DNA of 64,000 nt from Clostridia bacterium (GTDB lineage Bacteria; Bacillota; Clostridia; Christensenellales; Borkfalkiaceae), in contig JAFVYV010000012.1 in the NCBI GenBank assembly GCA_017508485.1, forward strand, positions 1-64,000, given 5' to 3'. How positions within the stretch are numbered: position 1 is the first letter of the stretch; every line of letters starts with the position of its first letter. The notes under the pieces were generated by a model that did no database searches, was not told the DNA's origin, and saw only the letters and a list, made by a program, of their open reading frames with translations. The position numbers and the translations under genes were made by a program. This document shows, one piece after another, positions 1-7,261 of the stretch.

Positions 1-81
1 AAAAAAGACCAATTTTACGGAAGAAAAATTTGATGTTTTTCATCATTTTTAGAACCTTAAAATCGTCAGTATTTTCCTAAT

Positions 82-120
82 AAAAAACACCGTTGAACCT
101 GATGAGGTTCAACAGTGTCT
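82..120 (-). terminator. Rho-independent terminator of tRNA-fMet
   Basis: Read on the minus strand, a nine-pair stem (GTTGAACCT with AGGTTCAAC, loop CATC), extended by four further pairs beyond one mismatch, is followed by a T run. It lies just beyond the CCA end of the leftward tRNA. Bases 1-80 to its left show no gene that I can support. Confidence 0.85.
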
Positions 121-124
121 CACT

Positions 125-201
125 TGGTTGCGGGAGTGGGACTTGAACCTCACGACCTTCGGGTTATGAGCCCGACGAACTACCAACTGTTCCATCCCGC
201 G
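125..201 (-). tRNA. Initiator tRNA-fMet (CAT)
   Basis: The minus strand folds as a 77-nt tRNA with anticodon CAT and an encoded CCA end. The three G-C pairs at the base of the anticodon stem (CGGG-CTCATAA-CCCG) and a first base C that cannot pair with A72 are the hallmarks of an initiator rather than an elongator tRNA. It has its own promoter and terminator. Confidence 0.95.
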
Positions 202-218
202 ATGTAAGTTGTTTTTAC

Positions 219-247
219 ATAATATATTATATTCTCCTTTTTGTCAA
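219..247 (-). promoter_or_regulatory. Promoter of the initiator tRNA
   Basis: On the minus strand TTGACA (247-242), a 17-bp spacer and TATTAT (224-219) lie about 18 bp before the tRNA 5' end. Confidence 0.7.
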
Positions 248-276
248 CTAAAATTCCAAAAAAAATTTAATTTAAG

Positions 277-305
277 TTGAAAATATCTGCTAAAAGTGTT
301 AAAAT
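277..305 (+). promoter_or_regulatory. tilS promoter, predicted leaderless
   Basis: TTGAAA (277-282), a 17-bp spacer and TAAAAT (300-305). Only six bases separate the -10 box from the tilS ATG, so transcription should begin at or next to the start codon. No ribosome binding site is present. Confidence 0.65.
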
Positions 306-311
306 GTTTTT

Positions 312-1607
312 ATGAAATTAGATTTATCTTCTATTTTAACTAAAAACGACGTAATCGGCGTAGCCTGTTCTGGTGGTAGTGATTCTATGGCACTACTATA
401 TTTTATGCATAAAAACCAAAAAAAATACGGCATAACGGTAAAAGCCGTTAATATTGAACACGGAATTAGGGGCGAAAGTTCGGTTAGCGACACGAATTTT
501 GTAAAAAGTTATTGCGAAAAGCATAAAATTGAACTAATTTCTTACTCTGTTGACGCAGTTAACTATTCAAAAGAAAACAAACTTTCTTTAGAAGAAGGAG
601 CAAGAAAACTTCGCTATAACTGTTTTCACGATGCGATTTCTAAAGGGTATATAACCAAAGTTGCAACGGCGCACCACGCAAAAGATAACGTTGAAACTAT
701 ACTTCTTAACCTTTTTAGGGGTACCGGCATAAAAGGTATAACGGGTATTGAAGAAAATTACCAAAACAAAATTATTAGGCCTTTTCTTTCCCTTTCAAAA
801 GAAGAAATTGAAGGGTATATTGAAAGAAACAAAATTCCTTACGTGGTTGATGAAACAAACCTTTCAGCCGACTACACAAGAAACTTTATTAGGCTTAACG
901 TTTTAGATAGAATAAAAGAAGTTTTCCCTGAGTATGAAAAGGCTGTTTTACGCCTATCAAAAAGGGCAAAAATGGACGACGATTTTTTATCTTCTTTAGC
1001 AGTTAAAGAGTTGACGGAAGAAAAAAACGGATACTCTTTTCCCCTTAGTTTAGAAAAGGCACTTTTTTTTAGAGTGGCAACACTTGCCCTAAAAAATCTT
1101 GTGCAAAAAGATTATGAAAGTAAGCATATAACCGAAATTTACAATTTGTTAGAAAAGAAAAACGGAACTAAAATCAACCTACTTAAAGGGGTTTTTGCAA
1201 TTAAAGAGTACGACAAAATTGTTCTTTTTAAAAACGACTTTAATAAAGAAAAGGAAATTCCTTTTAAGGAAGGCTCTTTTAGTTTTGAACACGGCAAGTT
1301 GCTAATTCAAAAAATAGAAAAACCTGCTAACCTAAAAGACGGTTTTTACGCAGATGAAAGCCTTTTTAACGGTGCAAAAATAAGGTTTATTAAGTCTGGC
1401 GACCTATTTTACAAGTTTGGTGGTGGCAGTAAAAAGTTAAACGACATTTTTACTGATAAAAAAATTCCACTTAGAAAAAGAAAGTTCTTGCCTATTATTG
1501 AAAATAATGGTAAAATTTTATTTGTAGCAAACGTTGGCATTAGCGAACTTGCTAAAACCGATGAAAAAACCAAAATGGTTTATAAATTTACTTACGAAGA
1601 ATTTTAA
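312..1607 (+). CDS. tilS: tRNA(Ile)-lysidine synthase
   Basis: TilS attaches lysine to C34 of the CAU-anticodon tRNA-Ile, using ATP, so that the tRNA reads AUA. The N-type ATP pyrophosphatase signature SGGSDS lies at residues 20-25 and the HHAKDNVET region follows. The C-terminal domain carries the family pattern of a GD pair, then KKL and IPLRKR before the end. At 431 residues it has normal length. The ATG at 312 has no Shine-Dalgarno sequence but sits six bases after a -10 box, so leaderless translation is likely. It overlaps the ribosome binding site of hpt, with which it forms the usual tilS-hpt pair; ftsH, the common third member, is 17 kb away here. Confidence 0.96.
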   Translation: MKLDLSSILTKNDVIGVACSGGSDSMALLYFMHKNQKKYGITVKAVNIEHGIRGESSVSDTNFVKSYCEKHKIELISYSVDAVNYSKENKLSLEEGARKLRYNCFHDAISKGYITKVATAHHAKDNVETILLNLFRGTGIKGITGIEENYQNKIIRPFLSLSKEEIEGYIERNKIPYVVDETNLSADYTRNFIRLNVLDRIKEVFPEYEKAVLRLSKRAKMDDDFLSSLAVKELTEEKNGYSFPLSLEKALFFRVATLALKNLVQKDYESKHITEIYNLLEKKNGTKINLLKGVFAIKEYDKIVLFKNDFNKEKEIPFKEGSFSFEHGKLLIQKIEKPANLKDGFYADESLFNGAKIRFIKSGDLFYKFGGGSKKLNDIFTDKKIPLRKRKFLPIIENNGKILFVANVGISELAKTDEKTKMVYKFTYEEF

Positions 1608-1617
1608 GGAGTACGTT

Positions 1618-2154
1618 ATGCGTGAAGATTTAAGTTGTATTTGGATTTCTAAAGAACAAATTGCTGAAAAGGTTAAGGAAATTGCTAAACAATTAGATGA
1701 AGATTATAAAGACAAAAATCCACTTGTCGTTTGTGTCTTAAAGGGTGCTGTAATGTTTTTTACCGACATAATTAAGGCAATGACAATTCCACTTGAAATT
1801 GACTTTATGGCAATATCAAGTTATGGCAACGGGGCAACTAGTGGGGTTGTAAAATTCGTTAAGGACTTAGACGTTAGCGTAACCGGTAGACACGTTATTA
1901 TAATTGAAGATATTATTGACACGGGCAACACCCTTTACTACTTAAAAAATATTTTAAATGGTAGAGACCCAGCATCTGTAAAACTTTGCGTTCTTTTAGA
2001 TAAGTACGAACGCCGTGAAGCAGACATAAAAGTTGACTACAAAGCCTTTGATATTAGAGATGAGTTTGTTGTAGGCTACGGTCTTGACTATGCTGAAAAG
2101 TATAGAAACTTAGATGAAATTGGCGTATTAAAACGTGAAATTTACGAAAAATAA
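1618..2154 (+). CDS. hpt: Hypoxanthine phosphoribosyltransferase
   Basis: This is the purine-salvage enzyme that joins hypoxanthine or guanine to PRPP. The PRPP-binding loop with the acidic pair (IIIEDIIDTGNT) lies at residues 94-105, and the LKGAVMF and SSYGN segments of the family are present. An upstream in-frame start exists at 1534, but it lies inside tilS; the ATG at 1618 has AAGGAG at 1606-1611 and gives the standard length of 178 residues. It follows tilS with ten bases between and ends in a strong terminator. Confidence 0.95.
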   Translation: MREDLSCIWISKEQIAEKVKEIAKQLDEDYKDKNPLVVCVLKGAVMFFTDIIKAMTIPLEIDFMAISSYGNGATSGVVKFVKDLDVSVTGRHVIIIEDIIDTGNTLYYLKNILNGRDPASVKLCVLLDKYERREADIKVDYKAFDIRDEFVVGYGLDYAEKYRNLDEIGVLKREIYEK

Positions 2155-2167
2155 TAAAAAACAAAAA

Positions 2168-2199
2168 TAAAAGCGTTAGTTTTTTACTAACGCTTTTTT
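2168..2199 (+). terminator. Terminator after tilS-hpt
   Basis: Stem AGCGTTAG/CTAACGCT (2172-2179 with 2187-2194) is followed by six T. The same stem recurs at 2805-2828 after the next gene. Confidence 0.9.
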
Positions 2200-2203
2200 G
2201 ATA

Positions 2204-2231
2204 TTGATTTTAAAAAAATAACTGCTATAAT
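2204..2231 (+). promoter_or_regulatory. Promoter of the 185-residue gene, predicted leaderless
   Basis: TTGATT (2204-2209), a 16-bp spacer and a perfect TATAAT (2226-2231) stand six bases before the ATG at 2238. There is no ribosome binding site. Confidence 0.65.
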
Positions 2232-2237
2232 GTTTAT

Positions 2238-2795
2238 ATGGAAAAAATCACAAAAATAGACGTTGCAAAATTATTTTCTGCACCAGAAAAAATAAAAGGC
2301 ATTGAAAAGTATGCCGATATAATGCAAACTTTTTATACCGTTAACGTTGCAACTGAAAAAGACTTTCAAAAAAAATTTAATGCTTTTTATAGAGTTCGTA
2401 GGGGACAAGATTGGCAACACGTCTTTTATAATTTAATGGAAGAAAATAAAAACAAACAACCCTCGTTTGAAAAAATTCTTCGTGAAATTTATTGTAAAAC
2501 AGGAAGAATAGAAGCCTCTTTTACAAGCAAACTTTTACACACCTTAAACACGGATATGCCTATATGGGATAAGTTTGTTTTGCAAAACTTAGGCTTAAAA
2601 ACAACGGCTTGTAGTGGAGAAGAAAAAATATTAATGACTATTTCTATTTACGAAAAAATAGTTGCTTGGTATAAAAAAGCATTATCTACTAATCAAATTT
2701 ATCAAAAAACGATTGATTTTGACAATGTCTTTACAGAATATAAATGGTTTAGTCCTACAAAAAAAATAGATTTTTTGTTATGGCAAATGAGATAA
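2238..2795 (+). CDS. Unknown soluble protein, 185 residues
   Basis: I do not recognise this protein. It is soluble, has no signal peptide and is rich in aromatic and basic residues. The middle part (around residues 85-120: a KLLHTLN segment, then MPIWDKFVL) recalls the pattern with which helix-hairpin-helix glycosylase-like families position an active-site aspartate, but this is only a resemblance. It is a single-gene unit with its own promoter, and terminators with identical stems lie on both sides, suggesting a cassette inserted beside hpt. Confidence 0.75.
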   Translation: MEKITKIDVAKLFSAPEKIKGIEKYADIMQTFYTVNVATEKDFQKKFNAFYRVRRGQDWQHVFYNLMEENKNKQPSFEKILREIYCKTGRIEASFTSKLLHTLNTDMPIWDKFVLQNLGLKTTACSGEEKILMTISIYEKIVAWYKKALSTNQIYQKTIDFDNVFTEYKWFSPTKKIDFLLWQMR

Positions 2796-2802
2796 AAAAT
2801 AA

Positions 2803-2833
2803 AAAGCGTTAGTGTTTTTACTAACGCTTTTTT
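2803..2833 (+). terminator. Terminator after the 185-residue gene
   Basis: AGCGTTAG (2805-2812) pairs with CTAACGCT (2821-2828), followed by T. The stem is identical to the one at 2172-2194. Because A runs precede it, it can also serve the leftward gene ending at 2838. Confidence 0.85.
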
Positions 2834-2837
2834 GTTG

Positions 2838-3113
2838 CTATTTTTTTGTTAACAAATCAATTATTTCTTTTTTTGCATTTTCTAAAATTTTGTCTATCTT
2901 ATCAAGCACTTTTTTGTTTAATTTATCCATATCACAAACAATATATGAAGGTCTACCCTTTTTAGAAAAAACGGGTTTTTGCTTTCCCTTTTTAATTTCT
3001 ATTATTTTTTCCACCAACTCTTTTTTGGTTAAACTTGTTGGGCTTTTAACACCTATCTCTCTCCCAATTAATCTTAATTCATACAAAGGTTTTTGTAATA
3101 ATTCTTCCATCAT
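2838..3113 (-). CDS. Rho N-terminal-like (SAP-type) domain protein
   Basis: This small protein of about 91 residues has a pattern typical of the Rho-N/SAP helical nucleic-acid-binding module in its first 45 residues (an LYELRLIGREIGV helix, then SLTKKELVEKI). A KKGRPS segment follows that resembles an AT-hook core, and the C-terminal half is a lysine-rich helix. A longer reading frame begins at 3155, but the paired ATGs at 3113 and 3110 lead straight into the domain, and the upstream residues look like translated promoter. It is divergent from the XRE gene at 3194 across a perfect palindrome. A nucleic-acid-binding role is inference. Confidence 0.65.
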   Translation of the reverse strand: MMEELLQKPLYELRLIGREIGVKSPTSLTKKELVEKIIEIKKGKQKPVFSKKGRPSYIVCDMDKLNKKVLDKIDKILENAKKEIIDLLTKK

Positions 3114-3126
3114 AATTTGCACCAAT

Positions 3127-3145
3127 ATATACACTAAGTGTATAT
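3127..3145. promoter_or_regulatory. Operator-like palindrome between divergent genes
   Basis: ATATACACT-A-AGTGTATAT is a perfect nine-base inverted repeat about the central base 3136. It lies 14 bp before the Rho-N-like gene and 48 bp before the XRE gene. It is the natural candidate for the XRE protein's binding site. Confidence 0.6.
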
Positions 3146-3193
3146 TTATACACAATATTATACATAAATTGTATTATATTGTCAAGGTAGAAT

Positions 3194-3403
3194 ATGAAAG
3201 AAGAAGTTGGAAAAAGATTTTTAGAGTGTCGTAAGACGTTAAATTTAACCCAAAAAGACGTTGCTGATTTTCTAGGCGTAAAGCAACCTGTTTATCAACG
3301 TTTTGAAAAGGGTGTTTTTGAGTGCAATTATCAACAATTAGTAAAATTATCAGAACTTTTTGAAGTTTCTATTGATTATTTGCTTGGAAAAACTGAATTT
3401 TAA
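3194..3403 (+). CDS. XRE-family transcriptional regulator, 69 residues
   Basis: The protein is a single Cro/cI-type helix-turn-helix: the LNLTQKDVADFLGVKQPVYQRFEKG stretch holds both helices (about residues 17-41), and the C-terminal part VSIDYLLGKTEF is the usual end of this domain. AAGG precedes the ATG. It probably binds the palindrome at 3127-3145 and controls itself and the divergent gene. The locus has the form of a small autoregulated pair; a toxin-antitoxin function is not shown. Confidence 0.85.
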   Translation: MKEEVGKRFLECRKTLNLTQKDVADFLGVKQPVYQRFEKGVFECNYQQLVKLSELFEVSIDYLLGKTEF

Positions 3404-3410
3404 TATTGAA

Positions 3411-3440
3411 AAAGGAAAGCAATTTTGCTTTCCTTTTTTT
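3411..3440 (+). terminator. Terminator after the XRE gene
   Basis: A twelve-pair perfect stem AAAGGAAAGCAA/TTGCTTTCCTTT (3411-3422 with 3425-3436) with a two-base gap is followed by T. The A run on its left lets it also stop the leftward LOG transcript. Confidence 0.85.
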
Positions 3441-3453
3441 ATTACTTTTTTTA

Positions 3454-4035
3454 TTAACCGTCTTTTAATTCTCTTATGCTTCTTTGTTTTTGGTCAGGTT
3501 TTTCTACGTATTCAAAAACCTTTTGTGGGTCGTCGCTTATAAAGAAAAGGTCGTAAACCGTATCTTTTGTAAACCTTTTGTGGGTCGCCGCCTTTAATAC
3601 GCTGAAAACTTCGTTATAATATCCTAAAATGTTGTATAAAGCAATCGGCTTGTTGTGGCGAAGAAGTTGCTTTAAGGTTAAAATTTCAAAAAACTCTTCT
3701 AAAGTACCTATTCCACCAGGCACTACAACGAAAGCATCTGCATTTTCTTCCATAATTTGTTTTCTTTGGCGCATTGTTTCCGTTTCAATAAGTTTATCAC
3801 ACTTATCATAAATAACTTCAATAGTTTCTTCACTAAAAAAACTAGGAATAACGCCTAAAATTTTGCCGTCTTTTTCTCTAACACCCCTTGCTACTGCGCC
3901 CATAAGGCCGTTTCCGCCACCACCGAAAACTAAAGAGTGTCCCCTTTCTACTAATTCTTTGCCAAATTCTTCAACTTTTTTAATATATTCTTCATCAATA
4001 ACTGGTGACGCTGCACCATAAACACAAATTCTCAA
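3454..4035 (-). CDS. LOG-family nucleoside-monophosphate phosphoribohydrolase
   Basis: The family cleaves nucleoside 5'-monophosphates to base and ribose phosphate (Lonely Guy / YvdD type). The hallmark PGGIGTLEE is at residues 106-114, preceded by the GGGGNGLMG glycine-rich loop (38-46) and the RQRK stretch (89-92), all as in active members. The start codon is TTG at 4033-4035, nine bases after AAGGAG (4045-4050, minus strand). It is the last gene of the leftward recF group. The physiological substrate cannot be told from sequence. Confidence 0.9.
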   Translation of the reverse strand: MRICVYGAASPVIDEEYIKKVEEFGKELVERGHSLVFGGGGNGLMGAVARGVREKDGKILGVIPSFFSEETIEVIYDKCDKLIETETMRQRKQIMEENADAFVVVPGGIGTLEEFFEILTLKQLLRHNKPIALYNILGYYNEVFSVLKAATHKRFTKDTVYDLFFISDDPQKVFEYVEKPDQKQRSIRELKDG

Positions 4036-4082
4036 AACTGTATACTCCTTATAAACCTATATATTATTATACGCAAAATGCG

Positions 4083-4643
4083 TTAAAAAACAACTACGCC
4101 ACCTAAACTTTCAAAAATTTGTAAAAATTCTTTTAAGCCCGTGCTAAGCGTTTCGTTAACAATGGTTATTTCGCCAAAAGAAACGGTACCTGCAACGATT
4201 AAAGAAAAAACTATGCTTTCATCAAGACCGTTTACGTCAATTTCCTTACCACGAACAAGCCCCCTGCCGTCAACTTCAATTTTGTCTTCCTTTATCTCTA
4301 TTAAAACGCCAAGTTCTTTTAACACTTTTATACTGTCAAGAGTGTTTTTAGCCGTTAAGTCAACGCCGACAAAGTTGGTTTTTGCAACTGCAAAAGATGC
4401 AGTAGTTAAAAATAATGGTAAAAATTCTTCCTTACCTTCTAAATTTATTTCGCCACCCTTTACTGTAATTAACAAAAACAAGGTTATTAGTTCTTTGTTT
4501 AAGCCAACTGAACTTTCGGTAAACTTTTCTATCTTAATTCTATTGCCAAAAATGTTTGATGCAATAAAAGATGCTTTAATTAAATCACTTTTATCATCTA
4601 AACAAACTATTCCGTCAAGTTTTTTATTTTGTATTTTTAACAT
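4083..4643 (-). CDS. Half-size, degenerate EPSP-synthase-like protein
   Basis: The 186-residue protein resembles 5-enolpyruvylshikimate-3-phosphate synthase in outline. Near its N-terminus it has DKS followed by hydrophobic residues, where AroA has DKSxSHR. A middle segment matches the LxxLGVxIEIKEDKIEVDGRG type of repeat, and the C-terminal segment runs as in AroA up to a final LGG. The substrate-binding His/Arg of the signature are missing and the chain is under half of the usual ~430 residues, so catalysis is unlikely. It overlaps the recF end by 20 bp with AAGGTAAG before its ATG, so the two are translationally coupled. The functional role is unknown; the homology is my reading and needs a profile search. 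Confidence 0.6.
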   Translation of the reverse strand: MLKIQNKKLDGIVCLDDKSDLIKASFIASNIFGNRIKIEKFTESSVGLNKELITLFLLITVKGGEINLEGKEEFLPLFLTTASFAVAKTNFVGVDLTAKNTLDSIKVLKELGVLIEIKEDKIEVDGRGLVRGKEIDVNGLDESIVFSLIVAGTVSFGEITIVNETLSTGLKEFLQIFESLGGVVVF

Positions 4644-5739
4644 TTTTTCTTACCTTTATTTTGCCCTTTTCTATTTGAATTTTGTTGATGTCCATATCTT
4701 TAACCACCGTTCTATCAACGTGAGTTGCAGTTAGTATAGTTTGTAGCCCTACTATTCTTTTCATAAGTAGTTTTTGGCGCTTTTTATCAAGTTCAGATAA
4801 AACGTCGTCTAAAATCAAAATAGGGTATTCGTTAAACCTTTCCTTAAACAGTTCAACTTCTGCAAGTTTAATTGAAAGGGCAGCCGTTCTTTGTTGACCT
4901 TGTGAGCCGTAAACCTTAACGTTTTCGCCGTTTACTAAAATTTTAATATCGTCACGGTGTGGACCTATGGTTGTAAACCCTAACTTAATATCTCTTTCAT
5001 AATATTTTTTTAGGTCGTTATAAAAGGCAGTTTTTATATCTTCTTCCGTGCCGGTATAGTCGTTTTCTTTTGAAATTTCAAGTTCTTCTAACCCTTCTGT
5101 TAAAGAAAAATGCACTTCTTTTGCGATAGGATGAAGTTTAACCAAAAAGTCGTTTCTTGCTTTTATAATTTTAGCCGCTTCTTTAGAAAGTTGTTCATCC
5201 CAAACGGAAAGTGTGTCCTTTATCATAAAAACGTCTTTTTCTTTTAATAAATTGTTTCTTTGCGCTAAAATTTTGTTGTATCTATTAAGCGCGTAAAAGT
5301 ATGGTTTTGACATTTGCGATAAAGAAATATTCAAAAATCTTCTTCTATCTTCAGGGCTATCTTGTATAATTTTTAGTTCGCCTGGGTTAAAGAAAACGCT
5401 GTGCATATTGCCCATAAGTTCACCGATTTTGCTAACTTGAACTTCGTTAACCTTAACTACCTTTTTGTCTTGTCTATTAAAACCTATTGAAACTAAAACC
5501 TTGCCGTAATTGCCGTACGCTTCGCCTTTGATAAAGGCTTCTTCCTTTTCGTAATTTATTACCTGACTTTCTTTAGAAACTCTTGGAGAGTAGCCTGTGC
5601 ATAGGTAAAAGATGGCTTCCCCCGCATTTGTTTTACCTTGTGCGTTAGAGCCAACTAAAAGGTTAATACCATTAGTAAATTCTATGGTTTCTTCACTATA
5701 ATTTCTAAAGTTTTTTAAGGTTAAAGTTTTTATGTACAT
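4624..5739 (-). CDS. recF: DNA replication and repair protein RecF
   Basis: RecF is an SMC-like ATPase that, with RecO and RecR, loads RecA at gaps. Visible are the N-terminal LKNFRNY, Walker A GSNAQGKT (residues 30-37), the ABC signature YGSQGQQRTAALS and Walker B ILILDDVLSELD. At 371 residues the length is normal. Unusually it is not in the dnaA-dnaN-recF-gyrB order but runs divergently from dnaA, while dnaN is about 53 kb away. It heads a leftward operon with the EPSP-synthase-like and LOG genes. Confidence 0.97.
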   Translation of the reverse strand: MYIKTLTLKNFRNYSEETIEFTNGINLLVGSNAQGKTNAGEAIFYLCTGYSPRVSKESQVINYEKEEAFIKGEAYGNYGKVLVSIGFNRQDKKVVKVNEVQVSKIGELMGNMHSVFFNPGELKIIQDSPEDRRRFLNISLSQMSKPYFYALNRYNKILAQRNNLLKEKDVFMIKDTLSVWDEQLSKEAAKIIKARNDFLVKLHPIAKEVHFSLTEGLEELEISKENDYTGTEEDIKTAFYNDLKKYYERDIKLGFTTIGPHRDDIKILVNGENVKVYGSQGQQRTAALSIKLAEVELFKERFNEYPILILDDVLSELDKKRQKLLMKRIVGLQTILTATHVDRTVVKDMDINKIQIEKGKIKVRKNVKNTK

Positions 5740-5914
5740 AATAAAATAATAAAAATTAAAAAAATTTTCTTCTCTTTACTTTATTTTCTTTTAAAATTAA
5801 GGTATAATGTATTTTACAAAAGAACACAAGGCTAACTTTTAGCCGTTTTTGACCTTTACTATATATAGTATATCTCAAAAACAGGACAAAATCAACTTTT
5901 AAGGGGAATTTACA
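5740..5914 (+). promoter_or_regulatory. recF/dnaA divergent intergenic region with dnaA promoter
   Basis: TATAAT lies at 5803-5808; the -35 is weak. The dnaA leader contains GGCTAA-ctt-TTAGCC followed by G and five T (around 5831-5851), an attenuator-like hairpin, and then the palindrome CTATATATAG. I found no close match to the DnaA box TTATCCACA here, so this region does not look like a classic origin. Confidence 0.5.
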
Positions 5915-7252
5915 ATGGAAGGATATGATTTTTTATGGAAAAATGCGTTAAAGGAATTAGAAATTACCGTTTCTAATTTATCTTTTGCTACATACATACA
6001 AATTTTAGAGCCTGTTGATATTAAGGGGAACACTATCGTCCTTTGTACTTCTAACGAATTTTTTGGCAAATATATTGGCGAAAACTCTCCTTTAGAAACA
6101 AAAATTAAAGACGCTTTAAGAAAGACTGAGTCAGGCGTTACTGATTTTGAACTTTTCTTTGGCACTAAAGAAGAATACGTTAGAAAAAGCCAAGAATCTT
6201 GGAACGAAGAAATTCCAAGCACCCCTATAAACAAAGACTTTACTTTTGAATCTTTCGTCGTTGGTGACTCTAACGAATTTTTATATGCAGCGGCAAGAGC
6301 AGTTGCTGAAGACCCAGGTAGCGCTTATAACCCACTTTTCATTTACGGTGGCACGGGGCTTGGTAAAACGCATATTTTGATGGCTATTGCTAACTATTTA
6401 AGATTACATAGCCCATCACTTAAGGTTATTTACACCACTTGCGAACAATTTACTAACCAATTTATTGAAAGTATTCGCCGTGGTAAGGGCAACAGTTTAA
6501 GCACGAACTTTAGAAACAGGTATAGAAACGTTGACGTTTTACTAATTGACGACGTTCAATTTTTAGCAGGTAAAGAAGGTATCCAAACGGAATTCTTCCA
6601 TACCTTTAACGAACTTGTTATGCAAAACAAACAAGTCGTACTAACTTCTGACAGACCACCAAAGGAAATTGAAACTTTAGAAGATAGATTAAGAACTCGT
6701 TTTGAAGGTGGATTACTTGCAGACGTTCAACCACCTGACGTTGAAACGAGAATTGCAATTTTAAAAAGAAAGGCTGAAGAAAGAAAGTGTATTTTAAATA
6801 GCAAAGTTTTAGCCTTCCTTGCAGAATCTTCTGAACCTGACGTTAGAACGCTTATTGCAAGATTAACTAAAGTTATTTTTGCATCAAAACTACACGAAAG
6901 GGAAATTACCGTTGAATTCGCTGCAGAAGCGTTAAAGGAAGCAACCCCTTCCGTTCAAGAAGAAGTTAAAATTGACGATATTATAAAGAGCGTTTGTTCT
7001 TTCTTTAAGATAAACAAGAACGACCTACTTTCTAAAAAGAAAAATAAAGAGTTCACGGAACCTAGACAAATTTGTATGTACTTAATCACCGAACTTATGA
7101 GTTTACCGCTAGTAACCATAGGTCAAAAAATGGGTGGTAAGGACCACGCAACCGTTATTTACGCAAGAGATAAGATTGCTGAACTTGTTGAAGAAGGCGG
7201 TAAGGTTGCCGTTATGGTTAACGATATTAAAAATATGATTTTGAAAAAATAA
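5915..7252 (+). CDS. dnaA: Chromosomal replication initiator DnaA
   Basis: DnaA binds DnaA boxes and opens the origin. The N-terminal oligomerisation domain (1-80) is followed by a short linker, AAA+ domain with Walker A GGTGLGKT (145-152), Walker B LLIDDVQF, sensor and arginine-finger segment, and the C-terminal box-binding domain with GGKDHATVIYA in place of the usual GGRDHTTVxHA. AAGGGG precedes the ATG. At 445 residues it is normal. It is followed nine bases later by mnmG instead of dnaN. Confidence 0.98.
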   Translation: MEGYDFLWKNALKELEITVSNLSFATYIQILEPVDIKGNTIVLCTSNEFFGKYIGENSPLETKIKDALRKTESGVTDFELFFGTKEEYVRKSQESWNEEIPSTPINKDFTFESFVVGDSNEFLYAAARAVAEDPGSAYNPLFIYGGTGLGKTHILMAIANYLRLHSPSLKVIYTTCEQFTNQFIESIRRGKGNSLSTNFRNRYRNVDVLLIDDVQFLAGKEGIQTEFFHTFNELVMQNKQVVLTSDRPPKEIETLEDRLRTRFEGGLLADVQPPDVETRIAILKRKAEERKCILNSKVLAFLAESSEPDVRTLIARLTKVIFASKLHEREITVEFAAEALKEATPSVQEEVKIDDIIKSVCSFFKINKNDLLSKKKNKEFTEPRQICMYLITELMSLPLVTIGQKMGGKDHATVIYARDKIAELVEEGGKVAVMVNDIKNMILKK

Positions 7253-7261
7253 GGAATACTT

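Noticed and set aside
2812..3234. 140-codon + frame opposite the Rho-N-like gene
   Set aside because: It is the complement of the domain-bearing minus frame and crosses the operator palindrome; the translation is hydrophobic noise.
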